Part shown: piece after piece, positions 45,822 through 54,194 of the stretch
Layout: each line of letters starts with the position of its first letter
Position numbering within the stretch: the stretch's first letter is position 1
Assembly: GCA_016707075.1 (NCBI GenBank)
Contig: JADJII010000009.1
Location: 62,001 to 126,000 of the forward strand
Direction: 5' to 3'
DNA: 64,000 bases
Origin: Egaibacter danicus
Lineage (GTDB): Bacteria; Pseudomonadota; Gammaproteobacteria; Burkholderiales; Burkholderiaceae_C
Made by a program: the position numbers and the translations under genes
The notes under the pieces: model-generated
The model's database searches: none
Told to the model about the DNA's origin: nothing
What the model saw: the letters and a program-made list of their open reading frames with translations, nothing else

Positions 45822-46658
45822 TCAAGACAGCCTCTCCGGCGCAACTGCGGAAACGACCACAAACTCGCCAGGTACCCGGTAGCCTGGATCATCTCGCCAC
45901 CGGTCGATCGCATCAAGATACCGTGATCGGACGCCCGCCCGCGTATGCTCGCTGAAGCGCGACCAGGCCAGTGCAACGGGACCACCCACAAATGCCGCGT
46001 TGCAGGCCTCGTCGGCATCGGCGTAGCGCAGAGTCGTCGAGATGCGGCGTTGTTCAATGACTTCAAAGTTCGCCCTGGCACAGAGGTTCGCCAACGCGCC
46101 CTCCTGCCCCAGACCGAAAAACAGCGGGCACACTTCGCTGGCTACCTCGGCATCCACAATGGGGAACAGCGCCGACCAGCCACACCTTGACCGCTCCCCC
46201 CAAACGGCGATGACCATACGCCCACCGGGCCGCAAAACCCGCTGCATTTCGCCAACAGCTTGCCCGGGATCGGGCATGTACATCAGGCCCAGCGCGCACA
46301 GTGCAACGTCAAAGCTGGCATCGGGTAATTCCAGTGCTTCCGCATCCATCCGCTCGAAACTGACGCTTGACAAACCGCGCTCCCAGGCGCGTTTTTGTGC
46401 GGCATCCACCATCAGTCCGGACAAGTCGACTCCCAGCACCCGACCCGATGCACCGACAGCACTTGCACTGTCAAAAGTGACCAGGCCAGTGCCGCACGCC
46501 ACGTCCAGCACGCGCTCGCCCGGCACCAGCGCAGCCAACGCCAGCAGCTCGGCCTGTACGCTGGCCAGTTGCGCCTGCCAGAGCGGCTCGTAGTCGCCGG
46601 CCGCCAGGTCCCACCCGTAGCGCTGAACACGCCGCTGCAGCCGTGGCTCCATGCTCAA
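45822..46658 (-). CDS. Class I SAM-dependent methyltransferase (first of a coupled pair by coordinate)
   Basis: 278 residues, UbiE/Methyltransf_11-like. Motif I VLDVACGTGLVTFDSA, acidic residue VLGVDLSGLM, then LELPDASFDVALCALGLMYM and LRPGGRMVIAVWGE. Its ATG overlaps the TGA of the neighbouring methyltransferase (ATGA), so translation is coupled. Substrate unknown. Confidence 0.87.
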   Translation of the reverse strand: MSMEPRLQRRVQRYGWDLAAGDYEPLWQAQLASVQAELLALAALVPGERVLDVACGTGLVTFDSASAVGASGRVLGVDLSGLMVDAAQKRAWERGLSSVSFERMDAEALELPDASFDVALCALGLMYMPDPGQAVGEMQRVLRPGGRMVIAVWGERSRCGWSALFPIVDAEVASEVCPLFFGLGQEGALANLCARANFEVIEQRRISTTLRYADADEACNAAFVGGPVALAWSRFSEHTRAGVRSRYLDAIDRWRDDPGYRVPGEFVVVSAVAPERLS

Positions 46659-47467
46659 TGCAGCGTGATGACGACTTCAAGGTAGGCACTGGGCACCACC
46701 AATGAATGACCACCGCCGCGATTCAGGGTGTTCAGCAGGTCCATCATGTCGCTCTCCAGCGCAGCGGCCTTCTCAGACGGCAAGACAGCGAATGCCTTGT
46801 GCACAGGCCCGTACCACGTCCGGAAGACCTCAATGAAATGGGCGGCTGAACGGTACCGGAAGTTGAAGTCCTTTTGCGTCACGGCAACCGAGGCAGCACG
46901 ATCACCAAAAAACGTGCGCAGGTTGCTCTCCACGCCCCAGCGCGAAGGGGGCTGCACATCCGGTGGCGGCGGCAAATGGCGCCCCAGCGTCTTGAACAAC
47001 TGGCCAATGAAGCCCTCAGGCGTCCAGTTGGCCAGGCCAATGCGTCCCCCGGGTCGGCACACCCGCGCCATTTCATCAGCGGCCCGGCCCTGGTCGGGGG
47101 TGAACATCACACCGAAGGTGGACAAAACCACGTCGAAGCTTTTATCTTCAAAAGGCAGCGCCTCTGCATCCGCAGTCTGAAAGTTCACTTGCAGGCCTTC
47201 TGCGCGCGCCCGCTCGGCACCACGTTCAAGCAACAGAGGCACGTAATCGGTGGAAGTCACCTTGCAGCCGCGGCGACCTGCAGCCAGCGTGGCATTGCCG
47301 TTGCCGGCCGCCACGTCGAGTACCCGTTCATCAAAACGCAAATCGCAGGCTTCCGCCAATTGTTCGCCAACAATCTGCAGGGTGGTGCCGATCACGGCGT
47401 AGTCGCCGCTGGCCCACGCCATTTGCTGGCGGGTTTTCAGAGCGGTGAAATCTGTGTGTGCATTCAT
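46655..47467 (-). CDS. Class I SAM-dependent methyltransferase
   Basis: 270 residues. Motif I VLDVAAGNGNATLAAGRRGC, then VTSTDYVPLLLERG, LPFEDKSFDVVLSTFGVMFT and CRPGGRIGLANWTPEGFIG. AGGAG lies nine bases before ATG 47467. Transcribed first of the pair. The two proteins are related to each other only by the shared fold, so they may act in succession or as a complex; target unknown. Confidence 0.87.
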   Translation of the reverse strand: MNAHTDFTALKTRQQMAWASGDYAVIGTTLQIVGEQLAEACDLRFDERVLDVAAGNGNATLAAGRRGCKVTSTDYVPLLLERGAERARAEGLQVNFQTADAEALPFEDKSFDVVLSTFGVMFTPDQGRAADEMARVCRPGGRIGLANWTPEGFIGQLFKTLGRHLPPPPDVQPPSRWGVESNLRTFFGDRAASVAVTQKDFNFRYRSAAHFIEVFRTWYGPVHKAFAVLPSEKAAALESDMMDLLNTLNRGGGHSLVVPSAYLEVVITLH

Positions 47468-47630
47468 GGTGTGGTTCTCCTGTCAGGGGGTTGAAAAGCC
47501 TATTTTTTTCTCGCCCCACAGGTGTTGTCCTGACCTGGCGTCGCCCATTCATGCCTGATCGTCCTCATCGGGCATGCGGCGCCACTCGTGCCTGCCCGGG
47601 CGTCCGCAGTTGTTGTCCCATCGTCCGGCA

Positions 47631-47650
47631 CCCCCCGCGTTCGCGGGGGG
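47631..47650. terminator. Very strong GC hairpin in the 47468-47718 gap
   Basis: CCCCCCGCG-TT-CGCGGGGGG is a perfect 9-bp stem. No T-run follows, so it is not a standard intrinsic terminator. It lies upstream of the OsmC gene and of the divergent methyltransferase operon. The rest of the 251-bp gap shows no gene. Confidence 0.4.
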
Positions 47651-47718
47651 CAATGCTTGACGCGGTTGGTCGGGCCTGCCACGATCACCTGTCAACAAAG
47701 AAACTCTGGAAGGCTGGT

Positions 47719-48252
47719 ATGGGAGCACAAGACATTGCAGCAGCATTACAGCGGGTGGAGGCTGTATTTATGCGCCGCCCCGAGGCAGGCTTGCACGACG
47801 ATGCACCAGTCACTGCACGGTGGAACGGAGGAACCCGCGTCGTCGCCAGCCACACCAACGGCACCCAGGTTGCGACCGACATGCCGGTCGAAATCGGTGG
47901 CACGGGCGACAAGGTCACACCAGGCTGGCTGTTTCGCGCCGGCCTGGCTTCCTGTGCGGCCACCTCGATTGCCCTGCTCGCGGCAGCAGAAGGCATCGAG
48001 CTCGCAACACTTGAGGTGCGGGCCGCCAGCCGCTCAGACGCCCGGGGTTTGCTGGGCATGGCCGATGATGGCGGTGAACTGGTATTCGCCGGGCCGCGCG
48101 ACATGCAACTGCACGTGCGTGTTGCCGCGCAGGGGGTCTCTGCGGAGCGTTTGAGGACCCTTGTGGAGACCGGTTTGCAGCGGTCGCCCATTCCCAATGC
48201 GGTGTCGTGTGTAACACCATTGAGTCTGCAGATCGACACGACTGCAGCTTAA
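47719..48252 (+). CDS. OsmC-family peroxiredoxin-like protein
   Basis: 177 residues from ATG 47719, with GGAAGG just upstream. OsmC fold with both redox cysteines: LFRAGLASCAATSIALLAA and PIPNAVSCVTPLSLQ. Family members reduce organic hydroperoxides. It is followed after 13 bp by an AraC regulator, likely the same transcript. Confidence 0.85.
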   Translation: MGAQDIAAALQRVEAVFMRRPEAGLHDDAPVTARWNGGTRVVASHTNGTQVATDMPVEIGGTGDKVTPGWLFRAGLASCAATSIALLAAAEGIELATLEVRAASRSDARGLLGMADDGGELVFAGPRDMQLHVRVAAQGVSAERLRTLVETGLQRSPIPNAVSCVTPLSLQIDTTAA

Positions 48253-48265
48253 GCCCGGGGCAAAC

Positions 48266-49237
48266 ATGGACGCCCTGTCGCAAACCCTTCGCGTTGTCCG
48301 GCTGGTTGGCGCCATCTTCATCAACGCCCGCTTCACCGCGCCCTGGTGTTACCAGTCGCCCAGCGCCGATACGGCGGCGCCCATCCTCGAGCCGGGCGCC
48401 GAACGTGTGGTGATTTTTCATCTGATCACCGAGGGCGAGTGCTACGTGGAGCTTGCCAATCAGCCACCGGTACGCCTGATTGCTGGCGATGCCATCATCT
48501 TCCCCCAAGGCGACGCGCACCTCATGAGCAGCGCACCGGGCGTGCCGCCTGCACAAGGCGCGAGCCTGCGGGAGGTGCTCCAGCGACGCCCACGCCAGCT
48601 GGCTTACGGAGGCGGTGGAGCCACCACGCGCCTGGTCTGCGGCTACCTGGCGTGCGACGCCAAACTCGCCGGCATGTTGATGGCCGGCCTTCCATCGTTT
48701 GTTCGCGTCAATGTGCGCGGCTCGAATGCCGGGGTCTGGCTGGAAGCCTCGGTGCGCTATGCACTGGCCGAAGCGCGCTCACCCCGCCCCGGCGGCGCGG
48801 GCGTGCTGGCCAAGCTGTCCGAGGTGCTGTTCATTGAAGTCTTGCGCCTGTACATGAACGAGCAGGCCGAGGGTCGCACCGGCTGGCTGGCCGGCGTGGG
48901 CGACCGCATCGTGGGCGCCGCATTGAACGCGCTGCACAAAACCCCCGCCCAGGCCTGGACGCTGGACGAACTGGCGCGCACGGCAGGCACTTCCAGGTCG
49001 GTACTGGCCGAACGCTTTCAACATCTGGTGGGCAGCTCGCCCATGCAATACCTCACCAAATGGCGCATGCTGCTGGCAGCCAACCTCTTGTGCCGAAGCA
49101 ACGCATCACTGACGCATATTGCGTCTGATGTGGGCTACCAGACCGATACCGCGTTCAGCCGGGCCTTCCGGCGCGAGTTTGGCTTGCCACCTGCGGCCTG
49201 GCGAAAGGGGCAGACAGCGGAACCCGCCAGGATTTAG
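48266..49237 (+). CDS. AraC-family regulator with cupin sensor domain
   Basis: 323 residues. Cupin-type N-terminus (VIFHLITEGECYVELANQP, DAIIFPQGDAHLMSS) and a C-terminal double helix-turn-helix (WTLDELARTAGTSRSVLAER, LLCRSNASLTHIASDVGYQT, FSRAFRREFGLPPAAWR). Cupin_6 AraC proteins often control neighbouring redox or aldehyde genes; OsmC upstream is the obvious candidate. Confidence 0.9.
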   Translation: MDALSQTLRVVRLVGAIFINARFTAPWCYQSPSADTAAPILEPGAERVVIFHLITEGECYVELANQPPVRLIAGDAIIFPQGDAHLMSSAPGVPPAQGASLREVLQRRPRQLAYGGGGATTRLVCGYLACDAKLAGMLMAGLPSFVRVNVRGSNAGVWLEASVRYALAEARSPRPGGAGVLAKLSEVLFIEVLRLYMNEQAEGRTGWLAGVGDRIVGAALNALHKTPAQAWTLDELARTAGTSRSVLAERFQHLVGSSPMQYLTKWRMLLAANLLCRSNASLTHIASDVGYQTDTAFSRAFRREFGLPPAAWRKGQTAEPARI

Positions 49238-49267
49238 ACTGGCGTTTTTACCTTGGGAGCCACGACC

Positions 49268-49747
49268 ATGGGCCTTTTTGCACCCGACGCCACTACCCTC
49301 CACGAACTTGTCCTCACCCGCCTCATCAACGTGCCACGCGCCAAGCTGTTTCGCTGCTGGACCGAGCCGGCCCTCATCACCCAGTGGTTCACCCCACCAC
49401 CGTGGAAAACCATCGCCGCCGAAGTTGATGTGCGCGCCGGTGGCTCCAGTTGCATCACCATGCAGGGCCCCGACGGCACCAAGGTGCCCAACCTGGGCAT
49501 TTATCTGGAGGTGGTGAAAAACGAGCGCCTCGTTTTCACCGACGCCTACACTTCGGCTTGGGTGCCATCGGGCAAACCGTTCTTCACCGGCATCCTGACG
49601 TTTGAAGACGAAGCCGGCCAGACCCGATACACCGCCCGGGCGCGCCACTGGACAGCGGAAGACTGCGCCGCCCACGAAAAGATGGGGTTTCATGAGGGCT
49701 GGGGCATTGCCACTGACCAGCTTGCGGCGCTTGCTGCTACGCTTTGA
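49268..49747 (+). CDS. SRPBCC/AHSA1-type START-fold protein
   Basis: 159 residues from ATG 49268. LTRLINVPRAKLFRCWTEPA, then LITQWFTPPPWKT is the AHSA1/Aha1-like START fold opening; LVFTDAYTSAW and a MGFHEGWGIATDQLAAL end also fit. These small proteins bind hydrophobic ligands; specific role unknown. Its stop lies 2 bp before the SGNH gene start. Confidence 0.85.
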   Translation: MGLFAPDATTLHELVLTRLINVPRAKLFRCWTEPALITQWFTPPPWKTIAAEVDVRAGGSSCITMQGPDGTKVPNLGIYLEVVKNERLVFTDAYTSAWVPSGKPFFTGILTFEDEAGQTRYTARARHWTAEDCAAHEKMGFHEGWGIATDQLAALAATL

Positions 49748-49749
49748 TC

Positions 49750-50535
49750 ATGAACTACTACTGGGACGAAAACCTGATGAAAAACGACGGCAAGCTGCCG
49801 TCCATCCTGGCCATTGGCGACTCATGGTTCTGGTACCCGCTTCCGGGTGGAAGCCTGATTAACTATATTGGCCCGGTGGTTGAAAAAAAGTCCCACGTCA
49901 TCCTGGCCAAAGGCATGAACGGGGCAGAGGCGTTTGACTACGTCGATGGCAAATATGCCAAGAGCGTGCGCGAGGCCTTGCGGCTGTATGGCGCAGGCCT
50001 GTCAGCCGCATTCATCAGTGGCGGCGGCAACGACTTTGCCGGCTTCAACGACTTGCGCCCCCTGCTCAAGGACGACTGTTCTGCCGAGTCCACCGCCAAA
50101 GGCTGCTTCCGGCCGGGCGACAGCGGCCTGAAAGGCTTTTTCGACCGCATGGACGAGTATTACCGCAAGCTCATCGGCGTGATTTATACCCGCACATCAC
50201 CCAGCTGCCACATCATCATGCACAGCTATGACTACGCCCTGCCCAACGGCAAGGCCGTCTTTGGCGACAAAGGCTGGCTGCTGCCCGCGCTGGTGAACGC
50301 GCAGGTACCGACTGCCTTGCATGCGGCCTGCATCGCCCACCTGATCGACGGCTTTCACACGCTATTGACCGGCATTGCCAGCATGGACCCCCAACACCTC
50401 TTCGTGGTGGACAGCCGGGGCACGCTGGCTGCCAAAGACTGGGCCAACGAACTGCATCCCAAAGGCAGCGGCTTCAAGAAAATAGTCCGCCAGCGCTGGG
50501 CACCGTTGCTCAAAAACGTGGGACTTGGCCAGTAA
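49750..50535 (+). CDS. SGNH/GDSL-type hydrolase-like protein
   Basis: 261 residues from ATG 49750. Block I ILAIGDSWFWYPLPGGS holds the nucleophile serine (GDSW in place of GDSL), block III AAFISGGGNDFAGF the Asn, and block V KDWANELHPKGSGF the Asp/His pair, so all SGNH residues are present. No signal peptide. Likely an esterase or lipase-like enzyme of unknown substrate. Confidence 0.85.
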   Translation: MNYYWDENLMKNDGKLPSILAIGDSWFWYPLPGGSLINYIGPVVEKKSHVILAKGMNGAEAFDYVDGKYAKSVREALRLYGAGLSAAFISGGGNDFAGFNDLRPLLKDDCSAESTAKGCFRPGDSGLKGFFDRMDEYYRKLIGVIYTRTSPSCHIIMHSYDYALPNGKAVFGDKGWLLPALVNAQVPTALHAACIAHLIDGFHTLLTGIASMDPQHLFVVDSRGTLAAKDWANELHPKGSGFKKIVRQRWAPLLKNVGLGQ

Positions 50536-51018
50536 TTAGTCGCCCTTCAATTGATCACGGGTCTTCAGCTGAATGGCTTCCTGCGCCTTCAGTTGGTCAC
50601 GCGTGCGCAATTGCAATTGCTCCTGAGCCTTCAGTTCTTCCTGCGTCTTGAGATGCAGCTGCTCCTGGACCTGCAGCTGATCACGGGTCTGGGTCTTGGT
50701 TTGATCCTGCAGCTTCAACTGGTCCCGAATGCGGGTCAGCATCTGGTCTTGCGTTTTCAGTTGATCACGGGTTTGCGTCAATAGACGATCCTGCGTTTTC
50801 AGCTGATCGCGTGTTTGCAGCAGCAACTTGTCCTGAATCTTCAGCTGGTCACGCGTCTGCGTCTGCAGCAGAATCTGGCTCGCGTTTGCACCCTGACCGC
50901 CGGCACCTGCACCCGAACCACCGGCACCCGCGCCGCCTCCGGCCGCCTGAGCGGACATACCCACAGCCAACCCTGCAGCCAATACCAATGCGATTGGCAA
51001 TTTCTTCATGTTTTTCAT
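50536..51018 (-). CDS. Secreted protein made of eight tandem 14-residue repeats
   Basis: 160 residues: signal peptide (LPIALVLAAGLAVGMSAQAA), a Gly/Ala-rich linker (26-46), then from about residue 51 eight units of a 14-residue repeat such as LLTQTRDQLKTQDQ and MLTRIRDQLKLQDQ; the last is cut to 12. Each unit is two heptads with leucines seven apart, predicting a long amphipathic helix or coiled coil rich in Gln, Lys and Asp. No cysteine. It is the last of three minus-strand secreted genes facing a two-component system. No family recognised. Confidence 0.8.
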   Translation of the reverse strand: MKNMKKLPIALVLAAGLAVGMSAQAAGGGAGAGGSGAGAGGQGANASQILLQTQTRDQLKIQDKLLLQTRDQLKTQDRLLTQTRDQLKTQDQMLTRIRDQLKLQDQTKTQTRDQLQVQEQLHLKTQEELKAQEQLQLRTRDQLKAQEAIQLKTRDQLKGD

Positions 51019-51062
51019 ATAAAACCTCTGTTGTGAATTAAAAAAATAAATCCCGAAAAAAA

Positions 51063-51383
51063 CTACTCAGCTGCTACCGGGCTGACCCCGGTTTGCATCT
51101 GCTTGTGAAGCCGGCTCTGGATTTGAAGCCGCTCACGGGCAAGCTGGGCCTCGCCGCTACCGTCAGCCTCATGGCTGTGTTGCTGCACGCGCTGGTGGGT
51201 GCGCGTGCGAATCTGCGCCTGCTCCTTTGTTTGAGCCTGGTCATGCGAACCGGGCATGAGAACTGCGGACCCGCCACCTCCACCGCCCCCCATTGCGCCT
51301 GCCTTGGGGCCACCGGCATACGCGACGCCCCCGAGTGACAGCGCCGTTGCTAGCGCAAGAGTCATTGCCTTCTTCATCTTCAT
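51063..51383 (-). CDS. Small secreted Gly- and Gln-rich protein
   Basis: 106 residues: signal peptide (MKMKKAMTLALATALSLGG, then VAYA), a GAMGGGGGGGS stretch, then a charged helical tail (QAQTKEQAQIRTRTHQRVQQ, LARERLQIQSRLHKQMQ). The tail resembles the composition of the neighbouring repeat protein without clear repeats. It lies 44 bp upstream of that gene on the same strand. Function unknown. Confidence 0.7.
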   Translation of the reverse strand: MKMKKAMTLALATALSLGGVAYAGGPKAGAMGGGGGGGSAVLMPGSHDQAQTKEQAQIRTRTHQRVQQHSHEADGSGEAQLARERLQIQSRLHKQMQTGVSPVAAE

Positions 51384-51430
51384 GGTGTGCTCCTTTCATG
51401 AGCTGGTTAAAAAACTATCAAAAAAACTGG

Positions 51431-51745
51431 TTATTGCCGGCCGGACCCACCTGCTCCCCCACCCGAATGGCCACTGCCGCCAGACTGGGCAGTTCGCTGC
51501 ATCGTGGTGCCGCCTCCGTTGGCCGCATCTGCGTCAACAGGCAAGACCTGCGGAGCACCCAAACCCCGTGCCTCATAGCCGCTTCCATAGGGCTTGACGA
51601 CCCGCTGTTCTGTTGGCACTTTTTGCGGCCCGGCAGCATGCACTGCCCCGGCACCCAGCAGCAATGCTGCGAACAGCGTGCGCAAGGGCCACACACACGT
51701 TGCCGACGCGCCGGCTGAGAGTTGGTTGGTTGACTTGATGTCCAT
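51431..51745 (-). CDS. Small secreted Gly-rich protein
   Basis: 104 residues from ATG 51745 (MDIKSTNQLSAGASATC); the frame stays open to 51817. Signal-like segment LRTLFAALLLGAGAVHAAG, a short variable part with VVKPYGSGYEARGLGAPQ, and a glycine/serine tail (GGSGHSGGGAGGSG). Probably first of the three-gene run, divergent from the response regulator. Function unknown. Confidence 0.6.
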   Translation of the reverse strand: MDIKSTNQLSAGASATCVWPLRTLFAALLLGAGAVHAAGPQKVPTEQRVVKPYGSGYEARGLGAPQVLPVDADAANGGGTTMQRTAQSGGSGHSGGGAGGSGRQ

Positions 51746-51867
51746 GAGCTGTATCTTGCGCAGTGCGGGTTGCCTGGCGATGTCATGCGCGTTACGTCGT
51801 GTTTCGTCAGGTTTCATCGTGTTTCAGCCCCTGGGGCCCGACACAGCCACCGCTAAACTAGGCAGCT

Positions 51868-52626
51868 ATGACTACCCCTGCGCCTGTTCGTATCCTGGTT
51901 GTGGACGACGATCCGGCATTGCGCGACCTGCTGACCGACTATCTGGCAGCGAGCGGCTTCGTCGTCGATACAGCGTCCGATGGCGTGGAGATGCACCAGC
52001 GCCTGGCGCTGGCCATGCCCGATGCCATCGTGCTCGACCTGATGCTCCCCGGCGAAGACGGCCTCAGCCTCGCGCGCGGGCTGCGCAAAACCTCCGACAT
52101 CCCCATCCTCATGCTCTCCGCGCGCGGCGAGGAGATTGATCGCGTGGTGGGGCTGGAGGTTGGTGCCGACGACTACCTGGCCAAGCCATTCAGCCCCCGT
52201 GAACTGCTGGCGCGCCTGCGGGCCCTGCTGCGCCGTTCGCACGCCACGGCGTCGGCCTACCCGACCACCGTGGCGCCCGAGACCACGACCACGAACGCCG
52301 GGCAGTCTGATCACCTGCACAGCTTTGGCCCGTTCACGCTGGATACCGACGCCTGGCGCCTGTTGCGTGACGGCACGGAAGTCCCCGTCTCCAGCGGTGA
52401 AATCGCGCTGCTGCGCATCTTCGTGGAACATCCCAACCGGGTTCTTTCGCGCGACAACATCGTCGACCGCCTCAAGGGCTACGAGCGCGGCGCCTTTGAC
52501 CGGAGCATTGACGTGCGGGTCACGCGGCTGCGCCGCAAGATCGAGGCTGATCCGGCGCACCCGGCCTACATCCGCACCGTTCGCGGCGAGGGCTATCTGT
52601 TTCACCCACTGGGCGAGTCGGCGTGA
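51868..52626 (+). CDS. OmpR/PhoB-family response regulator
   Basis: 252 residues: receiver with DDD at 13-15, phospho-acceptor Asp57 in VLDLMLPGEDGLS, AKPFSPRELLARL, and a winged-helix DNA-binding domain (FGPFTLDTDAWRLLRDGTEV, DVRVTRLRRKIEADPAHP, RGEGYLFHP). The kinase gene overlaps its stop. Its position facing three secreted-protein genes suggests they are targets; the divergent gap holds no clear direct repeat I can name. Confidence 0.92.
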   Translation: MTTPAPVRILVVDDDPALRDLLTDYLAASGFVVDTASDGVEMHQRLALAMPDAIVLDLMLPGEDGLSLARGLRKTSDIPILMLSARGEEIDRVVGLEVGADDYLAKPFSPRELLARLRALLRRSHATASAYPTTVAPETTTTNAGQSDHLHSFGPFTLDTDAWRLLRDGTEVPVSSGEIALLRIFVEHPNRVLSRDNIVDRLKGYERGAFDRSIDVRVTRLRRKIEADPAHPAYIRTVRGEGYLFHPLGESA

Positions 52627-53996
52627 CGCCACCGGCACCGCAGTGGGCACCCCAGCGTGGCGGGCTGGCCCGCCTGTATGTCCGCTGGCTTGCCGCACTG
52701 TTCATCGCGATTGAGCTCGTCACGGCCGCTGCGGCGCTGGTGTTCATCTTCCTGCCGATGTCCGAGCGGGCTGCCGATGACCTGGCCGGGCTGATGGTGC
52801 TGTCGGCGCAGACATGGGCTGAGCTGCCACCCGAAACGCGACCGGTGTTTGAGGAAGAGCTCACCCGCAGCTACCAGATTGCGCTGCGCCCCGGCATGCA
52901 GCCCGCGCCAGACACCGGCTTGCGCCATGGCTGGTACCTGCGCTTTCTGGAGCGCGCCTTCGAGCGACGGCTCGGCCATGAGGCCTTCTTCCTGCCGGAA
53001 GTGGCGAAGGATGGCAGCGACTGGCTCTGGATCGCCATTCCAGCCGGTGGCCGGTCGATCGGCATTGGCTTTGCAACCAGCCGGATGCAGGTCAATCCGT
53101 TCGGGGCACTCGCGGTGGCACTGGCCGTGGGCACACTGCTGGTCCTTGTGCTGGCCGGGTGGCTGGCGAGCCGCATCGCGCAGCCCATCGCGCGGCTCGA
53201 ACTCGCAGCAGCGCACCTGGCCAAGGGGGCAAGCCCGGCCCTGCTACCCGAAACCGGGCCGCGCGAGCTGGCCGATCTGGCGCACCATTTCAATCACATG
53301 GCCCTTCAGGTGCGCGAGCTCAGCGATGCCCGCACCACGCTGTTTGCCGGCATCTCGCACGACTTGCGCACGCCGCTGGCCCGCATGCGGCTCGCGCTGG
53401 AGCTGCTCACCATCAAACCCGATCCGGCGCTGATACAGCGGCTGGAGCACGACATCGAAGAGATGAACCAGCTGATCGGGCAATTGCTCGAAATCGCGCG
53501 GGGCCTGAAGCTCGAAGCCGCTCAAGACCTGGAACTGTGTGCATGGCTCACGGCGCGCACGCAGGTGCATCGTGCAGCGGCAGACGCGGCCGGTGCGCGC
53601 CTGACCGTGCAGTGCGACAACGTGTTGCGCACGCATGCACCACCCGGCATGCTCACGCGGGTGCTCGACAACCTGCTGGGAAACGCGCTGCGCTATGCGC
53701 CCGGCCCGATTGAGCTGATCGGCCAGGCCCTGCCGCCCAAGACCCCGGGTGGCAAGCCGGCTGGCGTGCGCATTGGTGTGCTCGACCGCGGCCCGGGCAT
53801 TCCGCCAGACCAGCTGGGCGCTGTCTTCAGGCCGTTCCACCGCCTCGAAGGCTCACGCAGCCCGGCCACGGGTGGGTTTGGGCTGGGGCTGGCGATTGTG
53901 CAGCAGCTCGCCAACGCAAACGGGTGGCGCGCAAGCCTGGAGGCGCGCGAGGGCGGTGGACTCGCGGCGTGGATTGAATTGCCTGGGGCGGACTGA
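52623..53996 (+). CDS. Sensor histidine kinase
   Basis: 457 residues, GTG start overlapping the regulator stop (GTGA). Membrane helix 1 around LYVRWLAALFIAIELVTAAA, a short periplasmic sensor of about 120 residues, helix 2 (FGALAVALAVGTLLVLVLAG), HAMP, H-box GISHDLRTPLARMR with His246, N-box NLLGNALRYA, G-boxes DRGPGIPPDQ and GGFGLGLAIVQQL. Cognate kinase of the regulator. Confidence 0.92.
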   Translation: MTPPAPQWAPQRGGLARLYVRWLAALFIAIELVTAAAALVFIFLPMSERAADDLAGLMVLSAQTWAELPPETRPVFEEELTRSYQIALRPGMQPAPDTGLRHGWYLRFLERAFERRLGHEAFFLPEVAKDGSDWLWIAIPAGGRSIGIGFATSRMQVNPFGALAVALAVGTLLVLVLAGWLASRIAQPIARLELAAAHLAKGASPALLPETGPRELADLAHHFNHMALQVRELSDARTTLFAGISHDLRTPLARMRLALELLTIKPDPALIQRLEHDIEEMNQLIGQLLEIARGLKLEAAQDLELCAWLTARTQVHRAAADAAGARLTVQCDNVLRTHAPPGMLTRVLDNLLGNALRYAPGPIELIGQALPPKTPGGKPAGVRIGVLDRGPGIPPDQLGAVFRPFHRLEGSRSPATGGFGLGLAIVQQLANANGWRASLEAREGGGLAAWIELPGAD

Positions 53997-54053
53997 GCGC
54001 GCTGTCTGCTAGCCAACGCTTAGCGGAGAAATATGGTAAAAATAGGTATCAAA

Positions 54054-54104
54054 TCGGCCTCTAGCCCTTTTCGGATATGCGTGAGGAGCTATTGAAATAG
54101 TAGC
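54054..54104 (+). repeat. Interspersed repeat, copy f
   Basis: TCGGCCTCTAGCCCTTTTC, then GGATATGCGTGAGGAGC and GCTATTGAAATAGTAGC. It lies on the left of the toxin-antitoxin cassette, in the same orientation as copy g on its right. Confidence 0.7.
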
Positions 54105-54154
54105 AAGTAAGGCCAAAGTTTTCTACCCAAAAAAGCGACTTCCTTGCTGATCAC

Positions 54155-54194
54155 TATATTGCCAATCAGCAATACATTGCTAAAATGCAATATA
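54155..54194. promoter_or_regulatory. Concentric dyads over the start of the HVO_A0114-like regulator
   Basis: TATATTGC (54155-54162) pairs with GCAATATA (54187-54194), and inside it AGCAAT (54168-54173) pairs with ATTGCT (54176-54181). Both are exact and share one centre (54174.5). The right outer arm covers ATG 54185. This looks like an autoregulatory operator that would block the gene's own start. Confidence 0.6.

Noticed and set aside
50539..50870. Regular repeats considered as a CRISPR array
   Set aside because: The 42-bp units are contiguous, have no spacers and encode an in-frame peptide repeat.
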